From assembly GCA_026419775.2 (NCBI GenBank), contig JAOPGA020001109.1, positions 39,746-103,745 of the forward strand: a stretch of 64,000 bases of DNA. Reading direction: 5' to 3'. The notes below the pieces were generated by a model, which did not search any database, was not told where the DNA came from, and saw only the letters and a program-made list of their open reading frames with translations. Shown one piece after another: positions 30,043 through 41,830 of the stretch. Both the position numbers and the translations under genes were made by a program. The DNA is from Acrasis kona. Taxonomy: Eukaryota > Heterolobosea > Eutetramitea > Acrasida > Acrasidae. Every line of letters begins with the position of its first letter. The first letter of the stretch is position 1.

Positions 30043-33000
30043 TTACAAAGATTTCGTTCTCACTGTTTGCGACTCTTCTACATCACTTTCGGCATCTCCA
30101 CTATCAGAATCAGTAGATGTTCCTTGTCTTTTAAAATAATCAACATCGCTCACAACATTTGTTGTTTCATCACTCAACAAATAAGAATACTCAACCATAC
30201 CATCAGTACCATCCTGGCTCCACTTTATTTTACCATCTTTATTAATCACATTCATTTTTTGAGTTGCATGCTCCATTAAAAAATTTTTATACACTTTGTA
30301 ATAAACACTCATGCTCACATGTATACCTCCCTCCACTTCACATTTATCAGCCAATAACTCAGCTCCGCTTACAGCATCTCCCCAAACAGCTCCATCGCTC
30401 CTTTTGGCTAATCCAGCACTATGTATTCCAACTCTACAGTCAATTTTCCTCCTTCCTAGCGTTCTAGCTATTTGATACAAGTGTTGTCTGGCTGTTACTG
30501 CAAACTCTAAAGCTCTATGTGGGACTAGATCATCAGTAAAGCAACAAAAATCGAAGCTTTTTGTAAAGAGTTTTTGTAAGCGATATTGTGAACATAGTTG
30601 ACCAAGAGATAACCATAAAAAATCGAGCGATTTGATCATAGAGTCAGTATCTGTAGTCTGTTGAGAATATTTGATGTTGGAATCAAAATCCAGTAATCTA
30701 ATTACAACCACCGTAGCTAGCTGATGAACATCAATTTGTTTAGCTAAATCATCAGCCAGCTGTTCATCATTTTTGTTAATTTGTCTAGCGTAGATTACAA
30801 ATCTATTTTCTCCAATCATCTTTACGCAAGCATTTACAATCACCTCCGAATGTAAACAAATCAAGCTAGTCGTAAACCAATAGCTAGAATCATTTTTATC
30901 AATAGCTATCTCTATGCTGTGAATCTCGGGCAATATATCATGTAGCTTAAAATCTACCAAAGTCCCCCCATGGGAACATTTTGAAGTAGCTAGTCGATTA
31001 GCTAGAACAACTACAAATTGACCACCTCTACGCTCAAATACAATGGTTGGATCTAAGCTCAGCAAATCAATAGCCTCTTGAGCTAACCAATTATCTTTAT
31101 TTCCAATGACCGATGGACCAAGCTCAACAAGCTCATCTAACAAGCGGTCGTCCACAAAGTGTTGTACTTTGGTTGACTGTAGTATAGGTTCGGGCAGACT
31201 TGTAGCCATTCTCACAGCTACTTGGTACTCCCTGTTGATTCTATAGACGGCTGACCGAATGCATTCATAATAAATGTAAATTGAAAATGAAATTGAAATG
31301 GCCAACAACAAAACAGATAAATTCAACATGACATACAAATAGTAAGAATACAAATGTAAAAATGAATGTTGAAAATCAAATGTCACATTGTACAAATTGG
31401 GCGAGATTGTTAAATTTGTTATGGATTGATTGATTAGTAAATTCAATTGGTTCGATAAATATTGTTGTGATTTGTATAGTGGATGTATTGGCAGGAAAGT
31501 ATCGATAATGTTTTTCGAGATTTGTAAATTGGATGAAATGCATTCCGTGTTGTTCACGGTTGAGCAAGCGATGGCTTGGTTGACGTTATTGCTCATGATG
31601 ATCGATAGGTCAACTGTTGTGTTACCTTGCGAACGAACGCCGATGGATGTTCCGTAAATAACCCACAACAAAATGGACCACATCATTACAAAAATTAAAA
31701 ATAGAACTGCATTTGGTACTTTGTAACCCTTGTTGATTAGATTTGAATTTGATAATTGAAGCGAATGTTGTCGATGATTGGCCAAATATTCCGAATCTCG
31801 TTGTCTGAATCGATCGTATGCATTGTTGATTAAATTAGAATTGAGTAAAGTCAATAATTCTATTATTAGATTTTTTGATTTTTCCGTTCTAACAAAAGAA
31901 GTTGATATGGTGATGGTCAAAAGTATACTTGATGCGATAGAGAGGAAAGTGAGGACTGCCACGGGTATGATCATACTAAAATTGTAACTGGACGCGTAAC
32001 CTCGCGACAAATGTATGATTGAAAGTATGTTGGCGACTATTATGCATGCGATGGAGAAGAAATATAAGATGTTGACTGATGTTTCTATTTTCGGTTGGTG
32101 GATGCACTTTGTGATTCTTAATTTGGAATCACTCACTGACTGTCCAGATGAGAATTCGGAACTCGTGTCGGTTGGAGATGTCGGCGTGCTAATCGTCCTG
32201 GGTTGGTTTTGTAAAGCATTTGCAATCCTTAAAAGTTGGTTTGCACGATGCTGATCTCCGATAATCTCCGAAACAAATTTTGCGTAAGACTCATATAACT
32301 CTAGGTTGGGCCATTCTCTAGTGGCATAACGATATAAATCATCAACTTGACGTTGACAGTCTAACCATGCTCTTGCAGCAATGTGAGCATGGAGTGATTT
32401 ATTTCTCAACATGTCCCAAAATGTTAAATGTAGTTTTCTGCACTCTGCCTCCGCTGAATTAATCTTCATAATGTACGTCGATCTTGATTCTGTACTTGCG
32501 TGTTTATGGAATGAATGAACAATGTAATCCCTTTTGATGTGATACGAGATGCGGTCCAGCATGGACATGTACTGAGTTTTTAATTTTGAAAGTATGTGGA
32601 GTGACTCGAGTGGGTCTTGAGCTACGATGCATACGAATGAAGCCCAAGAGAGATAAAAGTGGCTGCTGCTTCCGAAAAATATAGTATGTGATTCGAATAT
32701 TTTGCGCATATCTTCAATGAGGTTTTGGTTGATGGACATGGCCCTTGCTGCGATCTCAAGATCGTAGGGGTTGAAAAAAAGTTTTGAATTGCTTCTGCTT
32801 GTCACTTGTAATGTAATCAATAAACATCTTAATCTTGTATTTGTTAGAAAATAAATGTAAATAAACATACAATGGGAATAATCCTAATAGAGGTGACAGT
32901 ACACACGTCCCTAAGAACATGTATAAAGGTGCATCATATACCGTGTAGCCGATAGATATTGCTGATAATAATTAGAAGAAAGATGAATGTGTAAGTTACT

Positions 33001-34375
33001 TGCGAATAGTCCACACGCACTTGCAAACCAAATCATGCATATGCACGTGCATGAAACAAAGTTGGTCTTGCTAGAATAGTATGGTACATAAAATACATTA
33101 GATCCAAATAATCCAAAGTAAAGCACCATCGACAAACAAATATAAATATACTGGGTGCTTATGTGTACTTGATTGTTAATCCAAAGAGGTGCGAACACTT
33201 GAAGAAGTATCATTAGAAAAGTAACTATAGCTATAAAATGAACGTCTAATCTGCAGTGCTGCTTTGAAAGCACATTCCTTGAATCGTTCCTCCATTCATA
33301 AAACGAAACGGTATAAAATGTATAAAAGAAACACAGTGTGATTGCCACTATGCAAGATAAAACCGCGTACACCCATGTTTGGGGATCATCTGGCTTTGGT
33401 TGTTAATGTTTTACAAAGAAGCATCACATACAGCAAAGAACACCCTAGTTGATGTATTCAATAGTCCATTCAAGCACGGAAGATACAATGCGTGAGATAA
33501 ATAGATACAAATGCAAATCATCAAAGAACTTCCTCTTTGAACGTAGGCATTAACTAACTTCGACTTCGATCCGTACCTCGCATCGGTGTTCGAAATCTAA
33601 AAGTTAGTAATAATGAATATAAGTCACTTACCCTAAGTAAATTATTGATTTTAAACCCCTCTGTTGAAGACCAATTGTCACGATGGTTTTCTACTCTCCA
33701 CATCACCATCGTCAAAAACACCAGGAGAAAAGTGTAAGCGCATCCAATAAAGAAGAACGGGGGAAGGATGCTCTGAGTAGCTGGGGTCCATGGTGTGGTA
33801 TTAGGATATTCCCACCACCAAGGCGGACACATGTACCCAATACACCACAAGTAATACACTCCTACTTGAGATGTAGAACTCCAAGTTGATGGTGTGTATC
33901 CTACAAATAACAACATGCACACACATTGCAAAAACATCCAAATGCGAGCAAGACATTCTATCCACCCCAAGTAAGGGTGGTAAGAATTACAATGTGTGTT
34001 CAACCGACAAGCATAATTTATCCAAGATTCCCATAGCCTCCACGCACGCGAGCCGAACTTCCCGGATCTACCGAATTTGTCAGGACTCGCCACCCCAAGC
34101 ATGGGTGCAATATTAGAATGTAGTCGTCTTTTCCAATCTCCATTCTCATTCATATAAGTCTCCCAAGTTTCGCCAAGAGCCTCCGCTGCCTTTTTATCTC
34201 TTGACTGTAAAATGGGTTCAATGTCAAGCCTCGGCATTATAACATATTCTCCATCCTCTGCGCCTGGTACCGTCACATTATCGTCTTGAGGTGCGATATT
34301 TAACAACTCTGATACACGTGACCCTGTATCATCTGTATCGTCCGTGTTGTCATCCATGACTGAACTCAGAGGCAT
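30043..34375 (-). CDS. Multi-pass membrane protein with TmcB-like region and degenerate class III cyclase domain
   Basis: Five exons, 34375-33632, 33596-33432, 33393-33000, 32961-32871 and 32833-30043 (introns 35, 38, 38 and 37 nt), give 1,394 residues. The acidic N-terminus is followed by about ten hydrophobic helices, then a helical region with TmcB/TPR-like character (residues about 520-720), four or more further helices around 740-1000, and a C-terminal class III nucleotide cyclase-like domain (about 1150-1330). The fold is clear from DCRVGIHSAG ... WGDAVSGAELLADK ... GIHVSMSVYYKV, but catalytic residues are altered: the ADIVGF-type metal Asp is replaced (IRLLDF), and the Asn/Arg of N-T-A-S-R read S-G-A-E-L. 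The second metal Asp (SFDFCC) may remain. This long multi-pass layout resembles the large cyclase families of Naegleria. Probably a sensor; cyclase activity is doubtful. Confidence 0.8.
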
Positions 34376-34510
34376 ATGACAGGTGACAGCGACAAAGATT
34401 CCAAATTATAACAAATATCCGATAAAAAAGTTGCGGGTCCTCTAAGAGAAGCTTAAAGAAAAAAAACCACAAAAAATTAAAATTAATATTTTACACATTT
34501 ATTACACTGA

Positions 34511-37474
34511 CTATACTCTCATTCTACTATCTCTAGTCATCTTGAGAACAGTTCCTCTGGACATCATCATGTAAACAATATAAGCAAACACGACAACCAT
34601 CAAACCAACAGGAACCATCAACCTTACTTTCCAAAAGGCAGATCCACCCTGAACACTCAGTTCCATGTCATCCTGATGACCCGCCGCACTCCACCCCTCA
34701 GAGGATGGACTTCTACCAATATACCTACTCACGTTATACAATGGACGAGCGTGTATGAGCTCCTGAAGAGGAACTCTAGAAGACACAACTACACCAGGTG
34801 TTCTTTCCGGAAGTTTAGCTTGGCTCATGACAAACCCTTCCGTGAGTACTTCTTGTTTAGCAAACAAAACAGTGTCTGGATCAGACCCCTGTGTTGTAAA
34901 CTTCAACATGTGGTCAACCAACCACATGCACATCATGGGCGAGTTGACGTCGTCCACACAATTAGAGTCACCGAACACAGCTAACCTACCTAGACCATAT
35001 TGTAAGAAACCAAGAACGGGTGCGTCAACTTGTTGTTGAGCAGAGTTCATGTTTTGTTTCGAAAATTCTGCAGTGCGGTCCCTCAGCGGGAACTTTACAA
35101 TGGTAGCTCCTTTCGGGAATTTGAAAAGACCAGCACCTGTTCCGAATGTGGCTCTAACAACCTCTCTTTGATTGACCGCGTCGCCAGATCCAACCACAGT
35201 TGCTGTGATTTCTCCGTCGTAAATGCGATCTCCAATGACAACTCCGAAAGAGTCTAAAAGTGCATTGAGAGCAGGAATGTTACAACCACCTGTTAATGGG
35301 TGCCAATGTGTTTTTGTATTGTCGTCGAAGAAGCGTACGCTGCGCATGACCTCTGTGTTGTACCAGTCGGCCAATACCACCACTCCTAATCCCTTCTCTA
35401 CATCATTATGTAATTTGACTCGTTCTTCTTCGGTGAACTCTTCCTCTGTATCTACTAACATTAACGTCCCGTATAATCTGGCGTCAAATTTCGTCAAGTC
35501 ACTGGTAAGTATCTCAACGTGGTAACCCCTCTTGATTAAATGTTCAAATAAAGATTTGAAGTTTGTGTGAAGAGAATCTCCGGTCCAGTCTAAAATGTTG
35601 TCTTTAAAGTTCAAGTTATCTCTAGGGATGTAGCCCATCGGATACTGAATGTTGTGAAATTGAGACCATAAGATACGGCTCTTGCGCATGGGAATTTCCA
35701 TTACTCTAACACGTACCGGTATTTCTGTTGGTGGGCCTCCGCATAGATTTACAATGATAACTCCCTGCACTACCCCTCTCCAAGTTTTTGCATTATTGGA
35801 AACTTGTATTCTGACTGACAGGTGACCGGACCAAGGTCCCACAGTTTCACTTCTCTCAAAGTCAACTTGAAGTACTTTGTAATTTTGTGGCACTTGTTGA
35901 ACCCACTGGGGCGGAGAACACCATTTGGAGTAGGCACTTATAGGATTAATTATTGTGACATTAATTAAAATTGGAGCATGAGAGTAATAGATTGGTTGTG
36001 CACAAAATGGCCACATGAAGGGACAGTCTGTGAGATCAATGCTAGATGGATGAAAAGAGGGTTTCGCCGGATGCACCAACTGCTCCATCATATAATCATG
36101 AACGACGTCCAAAGTGTTCATGCGACCGGAACCTTGCTCAAAAATGTTATGTTTATTAGAATTTTCGTCGGTTAACAATCTCTTTGAACTATTTAACATT
36201 ATTTGCTTCACCATTCCAGGATTTATTCTGTGCTTGAGATCTTTAGGTACACTACTCAAAAGTAACGTAACGGCGCCGGCAACCACCGGTGATGCAACAC
36301 TTGTTCCGCTCAAAACTGCACATCCTGTGAAGCGACCAGTTCCTCTCACTCGGTGTCCATATGTAACAAGATCCGGTTTGACGCGTCCGTATCCAGTTGA
36401 AAGCTCCCGAGTAGTGACGCCTCTGCTGCTGAATGGTGCAATATTGTGTGCGTCATCTATACCTCCGACACCGAGTACACATTCGAGATCGGCAGGATTG
36501 TTTAAAGTTCCATAAAGTGGTCCGTCGTTTCCGATGGCGGAGACAACTATAATTCCGTTGGCACTTAGTTCGCGAACCTTATCTACGAATGGCATGTCCA
36601 TGTAGTCCGGACCTCCGATGCTTAAATTCAAAACATGAATGTTGCTCATGAGAGCGTAATTGAACGCATCAAGGAACCATGTGGTGTAACTTACTTGAGA
36701 GCTCGTGAACACCTTGAAAATTAATAATTCGCTTAATGGCGCGAATCCTTTACAATCTGAACTGTTGCTGGCAATGATGCCCGCTACAAATGTACCGTGA
36801 CCTAGACTGTCTTCGGCGTCTGGTTCGCTTGTATAATTAATTCTATCTTGTACATTCACAAATGATTTATGATTATACCGAAGCCCTGTATCAAAAACTG
36901 CAACGCGTATGCCTGTGCCTTTGTATCCCAGATCCCACAAATGTTGTGCGTTTAGTTTATCCGTCGTTTGTTCGTATAGGGGCTCGGCGTTAAATAAACG
37001 ACGATTATGCGAAAATGATGTCTCGGCAGTAGTTTCGTTATAATTTAAAGACCATTGGGTGGTCATACGACGTAAGGTATTCTCTAATTCTGGAACGGGA
37101 CAAACATCGTGAAGTGAAGTGTGATTATAAAAATTGTTGCTTTTGAACTCTGATACGCTGTTTAAATGCCCCATATATTTCTTATTGAGAAACACTTGTT
37201 TGATTTGGTTGTTTGATGTGAGAACGTCCAAGTGAGTTGTGTTCGAAAAATGAACCAGCGCAAAGTCCGAAGGGAATTTTCTTGTTGCTTGGTTATCGCG
37301 GTACACAACATGAAACCCTTCTGTTGTCTGTAGAATGCTCGATATAATTTCACCATGTTTCGAAACATTTGTATATTTTCTGAAGATAACTAAATGACAT
37401 GATGTAGGTTCGAGAGATTGTGCTAAAACCTCAATCATATAGCATATTAAAATAACAAGCCACTCCCTCGGCAT
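34511..37474 (-). CDS. MBTPS1: Site-1 protease (membrane-bound subtilisin-like, S8)
   Basis: One frame without introns. The ATG at 37472-37474 gives 987 residues beginning with a clean signal peptide (REWLVILICYMIEVLAQS). An in-frame ATG 21 codons upstream exists, but a TATAAA lies between the two, favouring the inner start. After a propeptide-like region, the catalytic triad is in the order Asp (AVFDTGLRYNH, about 192), His (SLGHGTFVAG, about 226), Ser (LSGTSVASPV, about 389), with the oxyanion Asn in SAIGNDGP. A long lumenal domain and a C-terminal TM helix (VGLMVVVFAYIVYMMM) with a basic cytosolic tail complete the site-1 protease/SKI-1 layout. In animals this Golgi enzyme activates SREBP and ATF6 and cleaves GlcNAc-1-phosphotransferase. 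Confidence 0.9.
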   Translation of the reverse strand: MPREWLVILICYMIEVLAQSLEPTSCHLVIFRKYTNVSKHGEIISSILQTTEGFHVVYRDNQATRKFPSDFALVHFSNTTHLDVLTSNNQIKQVFLNKKYMGHLNSVSEFKSNNFYNHTSLHDVCPVPELENTLRRMTTQWSLNYNETTAETSFSHNRRLFNAEPLYEQTTDKLNAQHLWDLGYKGTGIRVAVFDTGLRYNHKSFVNVQDRINYTSEPDAEDSLGHGTFVAGIIASNSSDCKGFAPLSELLIFKVFTSSQVSYTTWFLDAFNYALMSNIHVLNLSIGGPDYMDMPFVDKVRELSANGIIVVSAIGNDGPLYGTLNNPADLECVLGVGGIDDAHNIAPFSSRGVTTRELSTGYGRVKPDLVTYGHRVRGTGRFTGCAVLSGTSVASPVVAGAVTLLLSSVPKDLKHRINPGMVKQIMLNSSKRLLTDENSNKHNIFEQGSGRMNTLDVVHDYMMEQLVHPAKPSFHPSSIDLTDCPFMWPFCAQPIYYSHAPILINVTIINPISAYSKWCSPPQWVQQVPQNYKVLQVDFERSETVGPWSGHLSVRIQVSNNAKTWRGVVQGVIIVNLCGGPPTEIPVRVRVMEIPMRKSRILWSQFHNIQYPMGYIPRDNLNFKDNILDWTGDSLHTNFKSLFEHLIKRGYHVEILTSDLTKFDARLYGTLMLVDTEEEFTEEERVKLHNDVEKGLGVVVLADWYNTEVMRSVRFFDDNTKTHWHPLTGGCNIPALNALLDSFGVVIGDRIYDGEITATVVGSGDAVNQREVVRATFGTGAGLFKFPKGATIVKFPLRDRTAEFSKQNMNSAQQQVDAPVLGFLQYGLGRLAVFGDSNCVDDVNSPMMCMWLVDHMLKFTTQGSDPDTVLFAKQEVLTEGFVMSQAKLPERTPGVVVSSRVPLQELIHARPLYNVSRYIGRSPSSEGWSAAGHQDDMELSVQGGSAFWKVRLMVPVGLMVVVFAYIVYMMMSRGTVLKMTRDSRMRV

Positions 37475-37514
37475 GCTTGTCTGAGACAAATTTTGTTCAA
37501 TTTTGTAAAGACCG

Positions 37515-37520
37515 TTTATA
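37515..37520 (-). promoter_or_regulatory. TATA-like box of the site-1 protease gene
   Basis: TATAAA on the minus strand about 40 nt before the preferred start at 37474. It falls inside the extra N-terminal codons that the upstream ATG would add, which is why I prefer the inner start. Confidence 0.3.
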
Positions 37521-37560
37521 GAACTTGTAACGAACATAAAATGTATTAATATACAACCAT

Positions 37561-39900
37561 TTATTTTCTATTTTGACCTTGGTGATGATGCCTATCTTGA
37601 TTTCTATAATCTCTGTGGCTACTTTTATCAGAACGGTTCCAATCCGATCTGCTATGATTGTGATCCAAGGTATAGTTCCTGCTGTTCGAATGGTTTTTAT
37701 TATGTTCTATATCTTTGTAATCTTTTTTATGGTCGGAAGACTCCCTTCTATAACTCTCCTTTTTATGAGGAGATGAATTACTGCTACTACTTCTAGATGA
37801 GGTATCATACTTGTATTCTCTATGCGTTGGCTCCTTATATTGTTGCTTGCTAGAACTCTTGTATTCGGGAATAGATTCTCTGTGCTGTTTCTGATTAGAA
37901 TGATTGTCTTTGGTTGGTGGTTTATTTGGAGGAGATTGTAAAGAAGATGAAGACTTTGGAGGTGGTTTGGAAGGAGAGCCTAATCCTGGAATTTTCATGT
38001 TATTTACCGAATTAAGGATGGCAACAGGATCAAAGACGTCGGCACAACTATTAGACGCAACATCAACCAACATTGGAGCTTCCTCCTTTTTCTTTTTCGG
38101 AATTTTAAAAGTAAAAGCGGGCGTAGCATCAATAATGCCATCGTACTGCCCAGATTGGGGCGTAACTATTTTTTTCACAATAGAATTTGTTTTTTTCACA
38201 TTTTCAACCGACTTTTTCTCAATAGGTTTCTTGTCCTCTTTTTTGGATTCTTTTGTGGTTTCCTTCTTTTCTTCCTTCTTCTTGGCTTCCTTCTTTGTTT
38301 CTTTTTCTTCGGTCGGCCTCTTGTCCTCTTTTGACTTTTTATCCACTTCCTTGGTCTTCTTGTCTTCTTTGTTGTCCTTGTCATGGTCGACTACATTCTT
38401 CTTGTCAAGAGTTTTTCTTCTTCTCTTGGGTTGCGGTTCCTCTTTTGCCACGGCATCTTTGTCCTCCCTCTTCTTTTTCTTGGTGCCGGTTGGCTTGACG
38501 GTTGGCTCCACCTGTTCACTAGATGTCGACGTAGATGTAGGTTCTTCATAACGTCTTCTGTACATTTCTACTTGCCTGCGGAATTCATAAGGAGACAAGA
38601 CGCTACCCAACTCTGAGGATAATTCATCCGGAAGTTGATCCGTCGTTGTTTCCTTCACAAACTCTGATTCAATCAAAACGTGTTGCAACCATCTTAGTCG
38701 GAAGCCCGATCTAATGTTACGCGTCAAGAATAATTTCCTCTTGTTCATTATTTGTAATTGCTTTGTGTACTTGAAGTCTGAAATGTATCGTATGACTGAT
38801 GCTACGTTTGCTCTATTCCTATTGTGTCTTTTTCTAGCCTGCTCAATTTCGATCTCTCTTTGACTTTTTACAGTCTTTGGAGCCAAAGTATCCTTGCTCT
38901 AATCAACATTAATAAACAGTGTACAAATGAAGACTTACCACGATGAGACCTCTACATGTGGCTTCTCCACAGTAACATTTTTGTGTTTTCATTCCATAAC
39001 ACTCCATTGCGTAATCAAAAGTTAATTCTGAACCTGCAGCTATGTCTTTGATGGCAAAAATTCCTATTCTGTTTTCCCTCCCAACAATCCATTTCTAAAA
39101 ATGAGTATTTTGGATGGCGCAAAACATACCTGTAGTTGACAATTTGGCTCACATGAATGGTTTATAAAACGTGCACTGTTACCCTTTCTTGAGGCGTCAA
39201 TGGTTTGGTTTTGAGAAAGAGACATGAAATAAAAGTGGCGTTCACCATCATATTGCATCATGCGCTTCTTCAAGTTCTTGTCGTCAAGAACTTCACCTAC
39301 ATACTCAATGATGAACTGGCCCTCTTTGAGATCTTGCTTTGTGTACAAACCATTACCCTTTTCGCCCGCCTTATTTTGTTAACTTATGCCGTCATTCAAT
39401 CAAACTAACTTTTTTAATCTCTAGATCTGCCCACTTTATGTCTTGGAAAAGTCTATTTTGACACAAATCACCACAGGGGCAAAAATCTTTCAGGCATTCT
39501 ATACAAAGCAGCCTGTTCATACACGATGCACCGCAAAGCGTTTTATAAGTACAATTACATATACTTAATTCATCGTCGGTCAGAAACTTTTGAGAACCAA
39601 AAAATATGTCTTCGCAGTGTGTTATTCAAAATGTGTAAAATGTTTGTTACTCTTATTTATAAACTCAAATTCGTTTTCAGCACCGTCTGGTTTCTTCTTA
39701 CCATTAACGCGAGCGGGTGGATTTTCTGTTGGATTCTTCCCCTGCTTATTATTTACACTTATGTCACCTTGATCTGAATCTGTACTCCTTGTGGGTTCTG
39801 GCCCTATATGATTGTGTGCACTCTTGTTCAGGCTTTTCATGGCCCTTAGCTTTGAACCTCTAATTCCAAATTCCGACAGGTCAAATGGTATATCACTCAT
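37561..39900 (-). CDS. Set2-type SET-domain histone methyltransferase
   Basis: Five exons, 39900-39702, 39609-39410, 39369-39130, 39094-38939 and 38898-37561, give 710 residues. Intron 1 is 92 nt (a 74-nt alternative using a donor at 39683 also keeps frame); the others are 40, 35 and 40 nt. An AWS Cys cluster (CNCTYKTLCGASC ... CPCGDLCQNRLFQ, about 85-125) leads into the SET domain (GLYTKQDLKEGQFIIEYVGE, RFINHSCEPNC, GSELTFDYAME) and a post-SET motif (KCYCGEATCRG). AWS-SET-postSET is the Set2/NSD/ASH1 order, so the likely reaction is methylation of histone H3 Lys36. The C-terminal 440 residues are Lys/Glu-rich and Ser/His/Arg-rich and disordered. No SRI, PHD or bromodomain is visible. Confidence 0.85.
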
Positions 39901-40420
39901 TTAATTGATATCTTGATGGTTCGGTTGTTGGAAGATTTTGCTTTGTAACGTTCAAAAAGTTCACAAGGAACACAACTAAAGCCGGCAACAGGATATAACC
40001 TGGAGGCTAATAACCTTGGTGCAATCTGAATGGAGAATAAAAACTCTCATTTAATGTCAAATGAATAAACTAAACTCGATGAAGTACATTCGCTGATAAA
40101 CACCGAACGTTTTTTGAAGACACTTTATGGACAATAAAGAAAACTCAGTAAAATCTTAGATGTTATTAATAACTGGAATAATTTCCACAGCCTTACTTCT
40201 GAACAATCTTTTGTTTCTGTCACACAGCTCGGAAAACATCACAATAGATGTGAGTGCTAGAAGCTAAGTGAATACATGCAATGGCACTGATAAGAACATA
40301 AGCAACAGCAGAAACACTGTTCCCGAAGTCATTTATGCGATTGTCTGGCAACAATATGTATAAAGTCCAAATTCAAGCAACAGATGAGGAAGGATACAAT
40401 TAATAAAGTACTAATTATTT
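39901..40420. other. Gap with protein-like but unresolved minus-strand frames
   Basis: Two minus-strand stretches look coding. About 40345-40170 reads FGNSVSAVAY, then (after a 34-nt intron-like segment ending CACTTAG) LLALTSIVMFSELCDRNKR to a stop. About 40028-39899 follows a CTCCATTCAG acceptor and reads IAPRLLASRLYPVAGF ... to a stop that overlaps the SET gene start by four bases. I cannot find a start codon for either, so no gene model is offered. They could be exons of one small membrane protein or remnants. Confidence 0.3.
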
Positions 40421-41553
40421 TTATTTTCTTCCCATTGACCAAGAATCTTGCCACCTCAAAGGTAATACGCGATCTCTGCTATCAAATTCAATTGGGATCC
40501 ATGCCTGGTAATCATTTGGTTTGATGCCATCCGGCGAACTTCTAAATCTCTCTCCAAAGTACATAAAGTGTTGTTCTCCGTCAATGTTGAAGGTAGAGAC
40601 ACTAAATTGTTGTGATGGAATTGTAAAGTTCGTTCCATATGGATCATCAACAGAGCAAGGGTTAATTGGTTGTGAGATGCCAGTATAGGTTGGATCTCTT
40701 CCATTCGAGCACTTGTTGATTTGATCTAATTCTACCCATTTACCGACCGGATCGTCGGCAATGAAGATCCTTGCATCGCCACCCCACTGACAGAAACAAC
40801 AATCTGTGCCAATCATGGCATAATATTTTCCATTTCTTTCGAACATTCCACCACCTTCGTACCATCTTCATTGTCAGATGAATTGAATAATTAATGGATT
40901 ACTTACGGGTACTCATTCTTAACGTAGAATACACTGAATTTACCTGTTGATTTTAACCAATCAGGTGTCAACTCTTCTATGACATGCCGAAGAGGTGCGT
41001 CTCTTGTGTGGTATCGTACGTATGCTTTTCCAGAGGAAGTTGGAAAGATTTGGACTGTGGTGCTTGAAATTGATCCACCTTTGAATTCAATCGGGGGTAC
41101 AACCTTGAACGGTCCAGTTGGGGTGTCACTGATTGCCATGGCAATGTGGTTGCTTCTAAAGCCGTATTGTGAGCTCCAATACGACATTACGTACTTCTTT
41201 GTTACATTGTTATAGGCCACATTTGGGGACCAATAGTTTATCACGTTGTTATCCTTTTCGATCTCTGGAACACAGCTCTTTGTTATGAGTTTCCAAGTTT
41301 CCATGTCTTTTGAATGGTAGATGGCAAATGTGTTGTTCAAGTAGCCACATGAATCGCAGGTAGGGTTAAATTGATGGCATTTAATATAGGCACTTCCATA
41401 CAAGAAAAAATCATCACCAAACTGTATGAGACTACCGTCGTGGGCATTTAGGATATTGCCCTCTGTGTCCCTTCTAGGTACGTTGTTACGCACATTAATT
41501 AAAACCGCTTTGCATAGTGCTATTGCCAAGAAAAGGATGATCAGGTTCTTCAT
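40421..41553 (-). CDS. Secreted GH43-type glycoside hydrolase (five-bladed propeller)
   Basis: Two exons, 41553-40907 and 40865-40421 (intron 41 nt), give 363 residues with a signal peptide (MKNLIILFLAIALCKA). GH43-like features are in order: NAHDGSLIQFGDDFFLYGS near the N-terminus (general-base Asp), YWSPNVAYNNVTKKYVMSYW, and, restored by the splice, YPWYEGGGMFERNGKYYAM (general-acid Glu). Cys-rich loops (CHQFNPTCDSCGY, CCFCQWG) suggest disulphides and secretion. GH43 enzymes trim arabinan, xylan or beta-1,3-galactan side chains; the AHDG start resembles the exo-galactanase group more than classic arabinanases, but the substrate is not certain. A predator or saprotroph would use it on plant or microbial polysaccharides. 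Confidence 0.75.
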
Positions 41554-41684
41554 TTGATTGTTTCACAGCAAACTATTCTGATTTGCTGAGATCTATTTTT
41601 GTGGCACAAAACACATGGGCCAAATCAATGGGACCACCTAAGATACTATAACATATTATTAATATAAATCATTCTATGGCGACT

Positions 41685-41758
41685 AGCGCCTTAGCTCAGT
41701 GGATTAGAGCGATGGGCTCATAACCCATAGGTCCGTAGTTCGATTCTACGAGGCGCTA
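41685..41758 (+). tRNA. tRNA-Met (anticodon CAT, elongator)
   Basis: The acceptor AGCGCCT pairs with AGGCGCT plus discriminator A. The D-arm contains TAGCTCAGTGGATTAGAGC, the anticodon stem ATGGG/CCCAT encloses CTCATAA, and the T-arm is CGTAG-TTCGATT-CTACG. The TTC start of the T-loop marks an elongator rather than an initiator. A T-run follows at once (Pol III terminator). No intron. Confidence 0.95.
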
Positions 41759-41830
41759 CTTTTTTAACCGTTAGATAAGTTTAATTTCTCTCAGTCAATC
41801 TGGACAAAAGACTACAAGTTTAAAATAAGT

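Noticed and set aside
32911-33372. Stand-alone 153-codon membrane protein frame
   Set aside because: Splice sites on both sides join it in frame to the cyclase-like gene, giving one continuous multi-pass protein.
37904-38551. 215-codon plus-strand open frame rich in Phe, Ser and Leu
   Set aside because: It is the exact antisense of the Lys/Glu-rich tail of the SET-domain gene; AAG/GAA codons read backwards give CTT/TTC. No independent start or domain.
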